A stretch of 64,000 bases of DNA from Phenylobacterium glaciei (GTDB lineage Bacteria > Pseudomonadota > Alphaproteobacteria > Caulobacterales > Caulobacteraceae): contig NZ_JAGSGD010000001.1 in the NCBI RefSeq assembly GCF_016772415.1, forward strand, positions 1,054,001 to 1,118,000, read 5' to 3'. A program made the position numbers and the translations under genes. The first letter of the stretch is position 1, and every line of letters begins with the position of its first letter. Of this stretch, positions 51,965 to 60,164 are shown piece by piece. Under the pieces are notes generated by a model. The model made no database searches. It saw only the letters and a program-made list of their open reading frames with translations, and was not told where the DNA came from.

Positions 51965-52587
51965 GGGACCATCCCCCGCAGCAGGGTCTCGACGTGTTGT
52001 TCCATCAGGCCCGCCAGATCGAAGGGCTCGGCGCCGATGGGGGTGAAGGTCTCGCGCCAGATCACCCCCACCAGCAGGGGCGAGATCAGGCTCACGGCAT
52101 AGAGGCGTGGGTCGCCGGGCTGGACCTCGCCGCGCGCCTGGGCCGCGGCGATGACGGCCGTCAGCGTCCCCAGGGCGGGCACGATCAGCCGGTCGTGCCA
52201 GACCCGCGCCAGTTCCGGGAAATTGCGCGCCTCGCCCACCACCATCTTGATGATGCCGCCCAGGGGCGTCGTGCTGGCCATGTGCGCCATCATCCTCGCG
52301 ACGCCGCGCAACAGGTCGGGGAAATTCTGCGGGTTGGCGGCGGCGAGGGCAGCCAGGTTCTGCAAGTTGGGGGCGACGCCCTGTTCCACCACCGCCTGGA
52401 AGATGTCCTCCTTGGTGGCGAAGTAGAGATAGATCGCCCCCTTCGAGACCCCGGCCCGGGCGGCGATGTCGTCCAGCCGCGCGGCGGCGAAGCCCTTTTC
52501 CCCGAACACTTCAAAGGCCGCCGCGACGATCTCGTCGGGACGGTCGGCCTTGCGACGCCGAAACTTGGGCTGGCCTGCGGGAAGCAT
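51961..52587 (-). CDS. TetR-family repressor of the exporter operon
   Basis: A 208-residue TetR-type regulator: EIVAAAFEVFGEKGFAAARLDD, with recognition helix GVSKGAIYLYFATKEDIFQA, then a ligand domain (VRVWHDRLIVPALGTL-like helices). I take the ATG at 52587, because the longer TTG reading would start inside a 20-bp palindrome (52601-52620) that is clearly its operator. First gene of the exporter operon, overlapping hlyD by ATGA; it should repress its own operon and be released by the transported compound. Confidence 0.92.
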   Translation of the reverse strand: MLPAGQPKFRRRKADRPDEIVAAAFEVFGEKGFAAARLDDIAARAGVSKGAIYLYFATKEDIFQAVVEQGVAPNLQNLAALAAANPQNFPDLLRGVARMMAHMASTTPLGGIIKMVVGEARNFPELARVWHDRLIVPALGTLTAVIAAAQARGEVQPGDPRLYAVSLISPLLVGVIWRETFTPIGAEPFDLAGLMEQHVETLLRGMVP

Positions 52588-52600
52588 TCGGAGATCATTA

Positions 52601-52620
52601 ATAACTGACTGGTCAGTTAT
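52601..52620. promoter_or_regulatory. TetR operator palindrome
   Basis: ATAACTGAC-TG-GTCAGTTAT is a perfect 9-bp inverted repeat, 13 bp before the tetR ATG. Its form and position match the operator of TetR/YbiH/AcrR-type regulators. It can serve both the tetR operon and the short gene on the other strand. Confidence 0.85.
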
Positions 52621-52686
52621 CAATATGCCTCAATCGGAAGCATGGCAAGCCTGGCCCTGTCGCATCCAAGCCGCACTGTCTGTGAA

Positions 52687-52860
52687 ATGATCAACCGGCG
52701 CGGGATAGGGGGTGGCGGCCCTGGCTTCGACACCGGCCCGGTGGCCAATTCCCGCTTCATGGCCTGGGTCAGCGCCGAACAGGTTCCTGACATGACGCCG
52801 GAAATGGCCAACCTGATCCTCTCAGCCGAGGACGGCGAACCCATCGGACCCTATTTCTGA
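52687..52860 (+). CDS. Small hypothetical protein (57 residues)
   Basis: A possible 57-residue protein from the ATG at 52687. A glycine-rich start (NRRGIGGGGPGFDTGPVA) leads to an even, protein-like second half (SRFMAWVSAEQVPDMTPEMA, then NLILSAEDGEPIGPYF). No family known. It is divergent from tetR and lies 60 bp before the DUF4153 gene on the same strand. The opposite strand shows nothing better. The longer frame from 52642 is less probable. Confidence 0.45.
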   Translation: MINRRGIGGGGPGFDTGPVANSRFMAWVSAEQVPDMTPEMANLILSAEDGEPIGPYF

Positions 52861-52920
52861 GACGTTGGCCGTTCCGCCGTCCCATGCGACCGTAAGGTGA
52901 GTGGGGGAGGGACTAACATC

Positions 52921-54747
52921 ATGTTCGCAGGACAGAGCGACCCGGACCAGGCGTCGCGTCCGATCGCCATCGCCCGCGTCGCCATCGGCTTCGCGCAGGG
53001 CCTGGCCCTCTACGGCCTGAACGAGTGGGAGAAGCACGGCCTGACGGGCGGCGTCGCCTCGCCGCTGTTCTGCGCCTGCGCGATGCTGATCCTGTTCCTG
53101 CCGGTGGTGCTGCTGGGCGGCCTGCGCACCCTGCGGACCCGCACCCTGATCGTCTGGGGGGGCATCGCCGCGGTCATTGTGGCGGCGCTCGGGGCCTATC
53201 ACGGGACGATCGCTATCCCCGACAGTGAATTCCAGCACTGGCCCGGGCCGCCCCTGGTGATTTTCACCGCCGTGGGTCTGTTCATCGCCCACCACCTGGT
53301 GACCGGCGCGGACGCCAGCCGCCGATGGGTCGCGAGCTACGACCACTATTTCGATCAGACCTGGAAAGACGGGGTCCGGCTGGCCCTGGCCGTTCTGTTC
53401 GTCGGCGCCCTGTGGCTGCTGCTCTTCCTGGGCGGAGCGCTGTTTGATCTGATCGGTATCAAGTGGGTGGGCAAGACGATCAGCAAGCCCTGGTTCGCCT
53501 TCCCCGCCACCACCACCTTCTTCGCGCTGGCCATCCACCTGACCGACGTGCGCGCCAGTCTGGTGCGCGGCATCCGCACCGTGGCCCTGACCCTGCTGTC
53601 GTGGTTGCTGCCGGTGATGGCGGTGATCGGTTCCGGGTTCCTGATCGCCCTGCCGTTCACGGGCCTGACCCTGCTATGGGACACCAAGAGCGCGGCCGGC
53701 ATCCTGCTCTCGGCCGCTGCGGCCCTGATCGTCCTGCTGAACGCCGCCTATCAGGAAGGCGAGGGCGACGGCCATCCGCCCGTAGCCCTGAAGTGGGCCG
53801 GCCGGGTCACCGGCGTCATCATCGCGCCGCTGGTGGCCATCGCCGCCTATGGCCTGGCCTTGCGCATCGGCCAGTACGGACTGACCCCTGACCGCATCTA
53901 TGGCGCGGCCTGCACGGTGGTGGCGGTGGTCTATGCGGTGGGTTACGCGGCCAGTGTCTTCCTGCCCGGCCTTTGGCTGAAGCGGCTGGAGGTGACCAAT
54001 GTCATCGCCGCCCATGTGGTGGTGGTGGTGCTGCTGGCTCTGTTCTCGCCCCTGGCCAATCCGAGCCGGCTAGCGGTGAACGACCAGGTGGCGCGCCTGG
54101 ATCGCGGCGCCGTGACGCCCGACAAGTTCGACTACCTGTTCCTGCGCTTCGAGGCCGGCAAGCCGGGGATCGACGCGCTCAAGGCGCTCGCCGCCCGCAA
54201 GACCGGAGCCAACGCTGCGCAGATCGCCCGGCGCGCCGCTTCCGCCCTGGCCCGCAAGGCTCGCTACGGCGAGGCCACGACCTCGGTGTTGGAGCGCAAG
54301 GAACTGGTGAGCGTGGCGGGCGGTGGCGTGCTGCCAACCGGCTTCCTGGAGCAGAAGTGGAAGACCTTCGAAGACCCGCTACAAAACTGCCAGAGCGGCC
54401 AAACCTGCCACGCCGTCGTGGCCGATCTCGACGGGGACGCCGTGCCCGAGGTGGTGGTCTTCGCCCTCGGCGACCGCAGGGTCTATCGGCAGGCGGGCGG
54501 CGTCTGGTCGCGGATCGGGACCTTGTCGGGCGCCTACTGCCAGAACGAGGGCGCGGCTCTGAAGGCCGGGCAGTTCGTTGTGAACGCTGATCCCAAGCCG
54601 ATGTCCGACCTGGTGGTCGCCGGACGCCGCCTGAAGGTGCTTCCCAACGACGACAAATGCCCGGACGGCTCCGCCGCTGAGATCCAGCCCCCCGAAATCA
54701 GACAGGCGCCGACGAAGACGGACCGAGCGGTCAGAACTTCGCGTTGA
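52921..54747 (+). CDS. DUF4153-family membrane protein
   Basis: A 608-residue protein with about ten membrane helices in the first 390 residues (e.g. PLFCACAMLILFLPVVLLGG; LLSWLLPVMAVIGSGFLIAL) followed by a ~210-residue soluble C-terminal domain with paired cysteines (QNCQSGQTCHAV). The first part matches DUF4153, with the typical RVAIGFAQGLALYGL beginning. Start ATG at 52921 follows GGGAGGG. Function unknown. The gene runs convergently into a TonB receptor gene and overlaps it by 17 bp. Confidence 0.82.
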   Translation: MFAGQSDPDQASRPIAIARVAIGFAQGLALYGLNEWEKHGLTGGVASPLFCACAMLILFLPVVLLGGLRTLRTRTLIVWGGIAAVIVAALGAYHGTIAIPDSEFQHWPGPPLVIFTAVGLFIAHHLVTGADASRRWVASYDHYFDQTWKDGVRLALAVLFVGALWLLLFLGGALFDLIGIKWVGKTISKPWFAFPATTTFFALAIHLTDVRASLVRGIRTVALTLLSWLLPVMAVIGSGFLIALPFTGLTLLWDTKSAAGILLSAAAALIVLLNAAYQEGEGDGHPPVALKWAGRVTGVIIAPLVAIAAYGLALRIGQYGLTPDRIYGAACTVVAVVYAVGYAASVFLPGLWLKRLEVTNVIAAHVVVVVLLALFSPLANPSRLAVNDQVARLDRGAVTPDKFDYLFLRFEAGKPGIDALKALAARKTGANAAQIARRAASALARKARYGEATTSVLERKELVSVAGGGVLPTGFLEQKWKTFEDPLQNCQSGQTCHAVVADLDGDAVPEVVVFALGDRRVYRQAGGVWSRIGTLSGAYCQNEGAALKAGQFVVNADPKPMSDLVVAGRRLKVLPNDDKCPDGSAAEIQPPEIRQAPTKTDRAVRTSR

Positions 54748-57685
54748 CGCCCACGAAGAACCGCCGGCCCAGGATGTCGAAGCTGGAGGGATCGGTGTTG
54801 GAGTTGGGATAGCTGGTGAAGTGGGGCGGGTCCTTGTCTTCCAGGTTGTTGATCCCCGCCCGCAGAGTGACCCGATCGTCGATCTTCCAGGAGCCCGACA
54901 GGTCGTAGACGTCATAGTCCGGCGTGTTGACCGCTGTGGGGCTGAAGGTGGGCACGCTGCGGGCGTCGGTCATGGCGGCGATATGGCGCCAGCGCAGGGT
55001 GGTCCGTACGGGTCCGACGACCCAGGTGGCCGACAGCACCGACTTCCATTCCGGCAGGGCGCCACCCGACAGATCGGCCCCGATGGTCCCGGCATAGTCG
55101 ACGAAGGTGGCGTTGGGCCGCGTCTGGCGCTCGAAGCTGTCGAGCTTGGAGATCACCAGGTTGAAGGCGAGCGCCCCTGCGGTCTCCGGCAGGCCGAGGT
55201 CGGCGAGATCAAAACCCCAGTCCACCTGGCCGTCGAGCCCGTAGGTCTTCACCGAGGCGAGGTTCACCTGGGTCTGGGCGACGCCGGTGATCTGGCCCGA
55301 GCCCAGGCGGGTGAACTGCTCGCAGTAGAAGTTGGCGTTGGAGAGCCCGGGGTTGGACCCATCGGCGTTGAAGCAGGAGGCCAGGATCGTCGGGACCCCG
55401 ATGGTCCCCACCACGTCGGCCACCTCGATCTTGTAGTAGTCCAGGCTGATGCTGAACCGGCGCAGGAACGGCCTGTCGACGGCCGGCGACCAGACCGCCC
55501 CGGCCGTGAAGCTGTCGGCGGTCTCCTCGGTGAGGTCAGGATTGCCGCCGCCGGTGATCTCCACCTGAGTAGAGGCTTGGTTGAAGGTGTCGATGATCGC
55601 CGTCGGCACGCCCTGGGACAGGCACAGGCTGCGAACCGCCGCGCCGCTGGCGCCGGTTCGGTAGGAGGAGCGCACGTCGCAGGGATCCCCCGCCGTGGTG
55701 CCGGTCCCGGGCGAACCGATGCCGACGAAGCCAAGGGACTGGGGCGAGAACAACTCGGCGATGTTGGGCGCGCGAACGGCGCGCTGATAGCCGCCGCGGA
55801 TCAGCAGGCCTGACACCGGTTTCCAGGTCAGATCGGCCTTGTAGGCGCTGACCCGGCCGGTGGTGGAATAGTCGGCGACCCGGCCGCCCAAGGCCAGGTC
55901 CAGGCTCTCGATCAGCGGCAGGTCGGCCAGCACCGGGACCAGCAGCTCGGCGTAGACCTCCTTCGAGGTGATGTCGCCGCTGACCGGCACCGCCGGGTTG
56001 AAGCCGACGATGTCCGGGCCCCGCAGCAACAGGTCTGGGGCATAGTCGAAGTCGTCCTTGCGGTACTGGCCGCCGGCCGAGAACTTCAGCGCGCCGGCCG
56101 GCAGGTCGATCAGGCTGCCGGTGGTGTAGCCCTCCACCACGGTCTGCTTGATGGTCGTGGCATTTGTAACGTCGCGGGCGATATAGGCCGCGCAGCCGGG
56201 GCTGACCTTGCCGGCCCCGAAGATGTTGAAGCCACCGCAGATGGCCACCCCGCCGTCCGGGGCGAAGGTCAGAGTGCGCATCGCCGCCCGGCTGACATTC
56301 CCGAACTGGTGCTCGGTGTGGTCCATCTGGCCGTAGCTGGCGTAGAGGTCCCATTTCCAATCTCTGATGGGGAGGACTCCACGGAGGCCCGCCAACAGCT
56401 GGGTCGTCTCATAGGTGTTGTTGGAGAGCCGCCCGCCGACCTCGGTGAAGGCGCGGCGGGGATAGAAGGCCGCTGTTGGATCGGCGCGCGAGGCCAGCAG
56501 GGTGCGCAGGTCGGCGGGAATGAAGGGGTTGGTCACCGGGACCACGATGTCGGGGCCGGGGAAGGCGCCGTCGCTGGCCGAGGCCGGGCCCAGCTGCCGC
56601 GAGACATCATAGGTGGTGTAGCTGGCGGTGCCGTAGGCCTCCACCGCGTCAGTCAGGTCGTAGCGGCCGGTGGCATAGAGGCTCCAGCGCTCCAGGGGCA
56701 GGTTCAGGTAGCGGTAGGCGGCGCTGTTGAAGGTGTAGCTGGCCGCCGAGAAGCCCGGGCCCTGGACCCCTTTGTAGTTGTTCACCGGGGCGGTGGAGAA
56801 CAGGCTGCCGTCGGCGTTGAAGGACAGGCTCGCGCCTCGCGCCACCGTGCCGGGTGCGAAGCCATAGGCGCCGAACACCGCGTTCATCGCCGCCTGGCTG
56901 GGGAGGTTGGCCGCGCCGCCGGCGTTGGAGGCCGGATCGAACCGCCCGTCGGGAATGGTGGCCGCGCCGGAGGGCGTCAGGCCGGTGGTCAGGATCGAAT
57001 ATCCCACCGCCGACCAGTCACGATCAGCGGCCGTCAGGCCCTCGCGCTTGTCGTAGGTGACGGCGGCGGCGATGTTGCCGCGGTCGAAGTTATGGCCCCA
57101 GCCTACCGAGGCGGTGAGCTGGCCGGCGTCGTTCTGCTCGGTGGCGCCGAACTGGGCGTCCACCTGCAGGCCCTCGAAGTTCCGCTTCAGCTTGAAGTTC
57201 ACCACGCCGGCGATGGCGTCGGAGCCATAGACCGCCGAGGCGCCGCCGGTGATGGTCTCGACAGTGTCCACCAGGAAGGTCGGCACGGTGTTGAGGTCGA
57301 CCACCGCATTGGGATTGCCCGCCACCACCCGCCTGCCGTCGATCAGCACCAGGGTGCGGGTGGGTCCCAGGCCGCGCAGGTTGGCGTAGGCCTGGCCCGG
57401 CGTGGTGACGAAGTTGGTGGTGTTGGTGCCCGAGCCGTTTGACGGCGTGAACTGCGGCAACTGGTTCAGGGTGTTCTCGATCGTCACCATGCCGACGGCG
57501 GCGATCTGGTCGGCGCCCACCGTGACGATGGGGCTTTCCGACACGTAGTCCTTCCGGGCGATCCGGCTGCCGGTGACCACGATCTCGGAGACCTCGGCGT
57601 CTTGGGCCAGGACCGGCGTGGCGCCGAAAGCCACGAGACTCGCCAGGGCGCTGGCGCACAGCAGGCCCGATCGCATCGTCTTCAT
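54731..57685 (-). CDS. TonB-dependent outer-membrane receptor
   Basis: A 984-residue TonB-dependent receptor. Signal peptide (LCASALASLVAFGATPVLA-Q) from the ATG at 57685; then a TonB-box-like EVSEIVVTGSRI, plug domain (NTLNQLPQFTPSNGSGTNTT; PTRTLVLIDGRRVV; ITGGASAVYGSDAIAGVVNF), and a long beta-barrel ending in aromatic Phe (FFVGVNAKF). The size and the GSNTTNF pattern suit the large Caulobacterales oligo-saccharide or polyketide receptor class, but the ligand is unknown. Cysteine pairs in the barrel loops resemble others of this group. The intergenic region toward rpmB (386 bp) carries a GANTC cluster. Confidence 0.94.
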   Translation of the reverse strand: MKTMRSGLLCASALASLVAFGATPVLAQDAEVSEIVVTGSRIARKDYVSESPIVTVGADQIAAVGMVTIENTLNQLPQFTPSNGSGTNTTNFVTTPGQAYANLRGLGPTRTLVLIDGRRVVAGNPNAVVDLNTVPTFLVDTVETITGGASAVYGSDAIAGVVNFKLKRNFEGLQVDAQFGATEQNDAGQLTASVGWGHNFDRGNIAAAVTYDKREGLTAADRDWSAVGYSILTTGLTPSGAATIPDGRFDPASNAGGAANLPSQAAMNAVFGAYGFAPGTVARGASLSFNADGSLFSTAPVNNYKGVQGPGFSAASYTFNSAAYRYLNLPLERWSLYATGRYDLTDAVEAYGTASYTTYDVSRQLGPASASDGAFPGPDIVVPVTNPFIPADLRTLLASRADPTAAFYPRRAFTEVGGRLSNNTYETTQLLAGLRGVLPIRDWKWDLYASYGQMDHTEHQFGNVSRAAMRTLTFAPDGGVAICGGFNIFGAGKVSPGCAAYIARDVTNATTIKQTVVEGYTTGSLIDLPAGALKFSAGGQYRKDDFDYAPDLLLRGPDIVGFNPAVPVSGDITSKEVYAELLVPVLADLPLIESLDLALGGRVADYSTTGRVSAYKADLTWKPVSGLLIRGGYQRAVRAPNIAELFSPQSLGFVGIGSPGTGTTAGDPCDVRSSYRTGASGAAVRSLCLSQGVPTAIIDTFNQASTQVEITGGGNPDLTEETADSFTAGAVWSPAVDRPFLRRFSISLDYYKIEVADVVGTIGVPTILASCFNADGSNPGLSNANFYCEQFTRLGSGQITGVAQTQVNLASVKTYGLDGQVDWGFDLADLGLPETAGALAFNLVISKLDSFERQTRPNATFVDYAGTIGADLSGGALPEWKSVLSATWVVGPVRTTLRWRHIAAMTDARSVPTFSPTAVNTPDYDVYDLSGSWKIDDRVTLRAGINNLEDKDPPHFTSYPNSNTDPSSFDILGRRFFVGVNAKF

Positions 57686-57829
57686 GTTGGAATCCCCATC
57701 CCTGCCCAAGCCTGATCCACCCACGCGGGTGATTTGCAGCCCAGGCTAGGGGAAGGCGAGCGCCCCCGCCACTGGCGCAGAATGGGCGAGATTAATGAGG
57801 AGAGAGCAGCGCCGGAACGTGGCCGCAAC

Positions 57830-57863
57830 GAATCAGGACCGAATCAGTGACTCGGCATGATTC
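57830..57863. promoter_or_regulatory. Cluster of four GANTC sites (CcrM-type methylation motif)
   Basis: GAATC at 57830 and 57841, GACTC at 57849 and GATTC at 57859: four sites in 34 bp, between the divergent TonB-receptor and rpmB genes. In Caulobacter GANTC is methylated by CcrM and its state can regulate promoters. The grouping is much denser than expected by chance in a GC-rich genome. Confidence 0.7.
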
Positions 57864-57985
57864 GGGATTTGTTCCCTACAAGGTATTGTATCCCAAGGGC
57901 TTGGGGACACAAGACGGTCGGAACAGCGGCCCTGTGACCCGGGTGCCGGAATGTGCGATGACGCGCTCTGAAAGGCGGCTCCGCC

Positions 57986-58015
57986 TTGACGCCGCCGCTT
58001 ACCTTCGACTATATC
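57986..58015 (+). promoter_or_regulatory. Sigma-70 promoter of rpmB
   Basis: TTGACG (57986-57991), an 18-bp spacer and TATATC (58010-58015) fit the housekeeping consensus. Transcription would start near 58022, leaving a 50-base leader before the ATG at 58072. No other gene is supported in the 386-bp gap 57686-58071. Confidence 0.7.
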
Positions 58016-58071
58016 GCCCGCTCTCGCGCGGGTCCGCCCGCCGTCACTCTTTCTCGCTTAGGTCTTAAGCC

Positions 58072-58380
58072 ATGTCGCGTCGTTGCGAACTCACCGGTAT
58101 CGGCCCCATGGTCGGCAACAATGTGAGCCACTCGAATATCAAGACCAAGCGCCGCTTCCTGCCGGCCCTGGCGCCCGCCAGCCTGCAGTCGGACGCGCTG
58201 GGTCAGACCTTCAAGCTGCGCATCTCCAACGCGGCCCGCCGCACCCTGGACTTCCGTGGCGGCCTGGACGTCTTCCTGGTCAAGGCCAAGGACGAGCAGC
58301 TCTCGCCCCGCGCCCTGAAGATCAAGCGCCAGCTGAAGGCCAAGCTCGCCGCGCAAGCGCCGGCCGCCGTCGCCGCCTAA
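58072..58380 (+). CDS. rpmB: 50S ribosomal protein L28
   Basis: A 102-residue bL28: SRRCELTGIGPMVGNNVSHS starts the chain and NIKTKRRFLPAL, then LKLRISNAARRTLDF-type residues follow, as in alphaproteobacterial L28, which is longer at the C terminus (here KLAAQAPAAVAA) than the 78-residue E. coli protein. It binds 23S rRNA in the large subunit. Monocistronic, with its own promoter and a strong terminator. Confidence 0.97.
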   Translation: MSRRCELTGIGPMVGNNVSHSNIKTKRRFLPALAPASLQSDALGQTFKLRISNAARRTLDFRGGLDVFLVKAKDEQLSPRALKIKRQLKAKLAAQAPAAVAA

Positions 58381-58404
58381 GGCGCAGCAGCTTCCAGACT
58401 TGAG

Positions 58405-58436
58405 AAAGGCCGGCGGTGACGCCGGCCTTTTTCTTT
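58405..58436 (+). terminator. Rho-independent terminator of rpmB
   Basis: AAAGGCCGGC (58405-58414), a 6-base loop and GCCGGCCTTT (58421-58430) form a perfect 10-bp stem followed by TTCTTT. It starts 24 bp after the rpmB stop and, being symmetric, may also end the converging dienelactone-hydrolase transcript. Confidence 0.93.
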
Positions 58437-58442
58437 GCGCGC

Positions 58443-59189
58443 CTACTTCAGCGTGCTGTCGAACAGGGCGATCAGTTCGCGCCAGTGGCGCTCGGCGCCC
58501 TCGGGGTTGTGGACCGGCATGTCGGTGGGCACCCAGCCGTGCTTGCAGCCTTCCCAGATGGACACCTCGGCATCGACGCCGGCCTCGCTCAGGGACTTTG
58601 TCAGCAGGGTGTTCTGGGCCTCGTCATAGCTGCGGTCCTCGATGGCGCCGGCCACCAGCACCTTGGCCTTGATCGCAGGGGCCAGCAGGTGGGGGCTGCG
58701 TTCGTCGTCGGTGGCCATGCCGCCGCCGTGGAACGAGGCCGCCGCGCCGATGCGGTCGGGATAGGTCCCGGCCGCGCGCAGGGCGATCGAGCCGCCCATG
58801 CAGTAGCCGGTGATTCCCACCTTGCCCGGCTTGGCGGCCGGATCGGCGTCGATGTAGTCCAGGCAGGCCTTCACGTCGGTCATCTGGCGCCCGGCGCCGG
58901 TGCTGGCGCGCAGCTTGGCGAACAGCTCCCCGGCCGCCTTGTCGCCCGCGCGGGCCGCGGCGATGTCCAGGGGCGGATAGGGGCCGGCGCGCCAGAACAG
59001 ATCCGGCAGCAGGACGTAGTAGCCGGCGGCGGCCAGGCGCTCGCCCATCTCGAACAGGGCCGGGCGGATGGCCGGCGCGTCCATGGCGATGATGGCGGCT
59101 GGCCAGGGGCCGGAGCCTGAGTCGGGCTTGAAGACGAAGGCGCGCGCGTCGCCCTCGGGGGTGGGCAGCGCGATCTCGGTGCGGCTCAT
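58443..59189 (-). CDS. Dienelactone hydrolase family protein
   Basis: A 248-residue alpha/beta hydrolase of the dienelactone-hydrolase family, with the Cys nucleophile in GITGYCMGGSIALRAAG near residue 131, an acid in AGAIEDRSYD, and the His in WEGCKHGWVPTD near 216. Start ATG at 59189 lies 12 bp after the preceding gene's stop on the same strand. DLH opens dienelactones in chlorocatechol degradation, but many family members work on unknown esters; no catechol genes are near, so substrate is open. Confidence 0.9.
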   Translation of the reverse strand: MSRTEIALPTPEGDARAFVFKPDSGSGPWPAAIIAMDAPAIRPALFEMGERLAAAGYYVLLPDLFWRAGPYPPLDIAAARAGDKAAGELFAKLRASTGAGRQMTDVKACLDYIDADPAAKPGKVGITGYCMGGSIALRAAGTYPDRIGAAASFHGGGMATDDERSPHLLAPAIKAKVLVAGAIEDRSYDEAQNTLLTKSLSEAGVDAEVSIWEGCKHGWVPTDMPVHNPEGAERHWRELIALFDSTLK

Positions 59190-59201
59190 AATGGCGTCTT
59201 C

Positions 59202-60164
59202 CTAAGGCTTGGTGGGCTTCCAGTCGAAAGCCACCAGGATGGTCTTCTGGGAATTGGAAAAGTTGTCGTCGGAAATCAGGTAAAATCGGGTCGAGCCGTC
59301 CTTGTTGGGCACGGCGGAAACGCCCTCGATATTGTCGACCGTCAGGGGCTTGGTGATGTCCATGCGGGCGATCTCGCCGGCGGGGCCCAGAATCTTCAGG
59401 GTGATGCGGCTGCCGCGCACCGGGTCCCAGGCGCGGAACAGCCAGGCGGTGTTCCCGCCGGCCAGCCGGTTGACCGCGACCACGCCAAACTCGGCGGGCT
59501 TGTCCAGGGTCGGGCCCTTTACGCAGGCGGCGCTCAGCCGGCAGGTCCAGGTCTCGCCGGAATCCTCGCCAGCCGTGACATAGGCGTCGGGGCCGGCGGC
59601 GGGATCGGCGCTCAAAGCCTCCAGGCCGCTGTTTTCCTGGAAGGTGGCGACAGGAAAAGGAGCCTCACGGGGGGGGGCGCCCTTGGCCGGATAGACCAGG
59701 ATGCGGTTGATGCGCTCGAAGCTGATCAGCATGTCGCCATTGGCCAGGATCGCCATGCCCTCGGCGTCGGCCTGCGCCTTGCCCTGCAGCGGCTTGCCGT
59801 CAGGACCGGTCAGGACGGTGAGCTTGCCGGGACCAAGGCCCGCCAGACGACCGGTCTTGTCCAACAGGACGCGGCTCTCCAGGAGGTCGCCTTCATCGCT
59901 GATGGAAACCAGCCTGCCGTCCGGCGTGATCCGCAGGTCCGACAGGCCGTGCAGGCGCGAAGTCTGGTCCGACGACAGCAACAGGCCGCCGGCATAGACG
60001 AAGTCGCCGATGCGGTCCTGGGCCGGGTCGGCCGGATTGAGCGCGACGGGGGTGGCGGTGATGGTGATCCCGGGGCCGGCGGCCATCGGGCGCTTGGGCA
60101 GGGCGGCCGGTTGGGCGCAGGCGGTGAGGGCCGCGAGCGCAACACCCAGGATCAATCGTTTCAC
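59202..60164 (-). CDS. Lipoprotein with phytase-like (esterase-like beta-propeller) domain
   Basis: A 320-residue protein starting with GTG at 60164, which overlaps cobT's stop (GTGA). Lipobox: [10 protein letters not shown]. The remainder is the phytase-like/esterase-like domain: [58 protein letters not shown], and [20 protein letters not shown] ending [16 protein letters not shown]. Such domains occur in exported or membrane-anchored esterase-like phosphatases. A 605-residue reading upstream is the shadow of cobT. It is in operon with cobT and the dienelactone hydrolase. Confidence 0.85.
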   Translation of the reverse strand: MKRLILGVALAALTACAQPAALPKRPMAAGPGITITATPVALNPADPAQDRIGDFVYAGGLLLSSDQTSRLHGLSDLRITPDGRLVSISDEGDLLESRVLLDKTGRLAGLGPGKLTVLTGPDGKPLQGKAQADAEGMAILANGDMLISFERINRILVYPAKGAPPREAPFPVATFQENSGLEALSADPAAGPDAYVTAGEDSGETWTCRLSAACVKGPTLDKPAEFGVVAVNRLAGGNTAWLFRAWDPVRGSRITLKILGPAGEIARMDITKPLTVDNIEGVSAVPNKDGSTRFYLISDDNFSNSQKTILVAFDWKPTKP

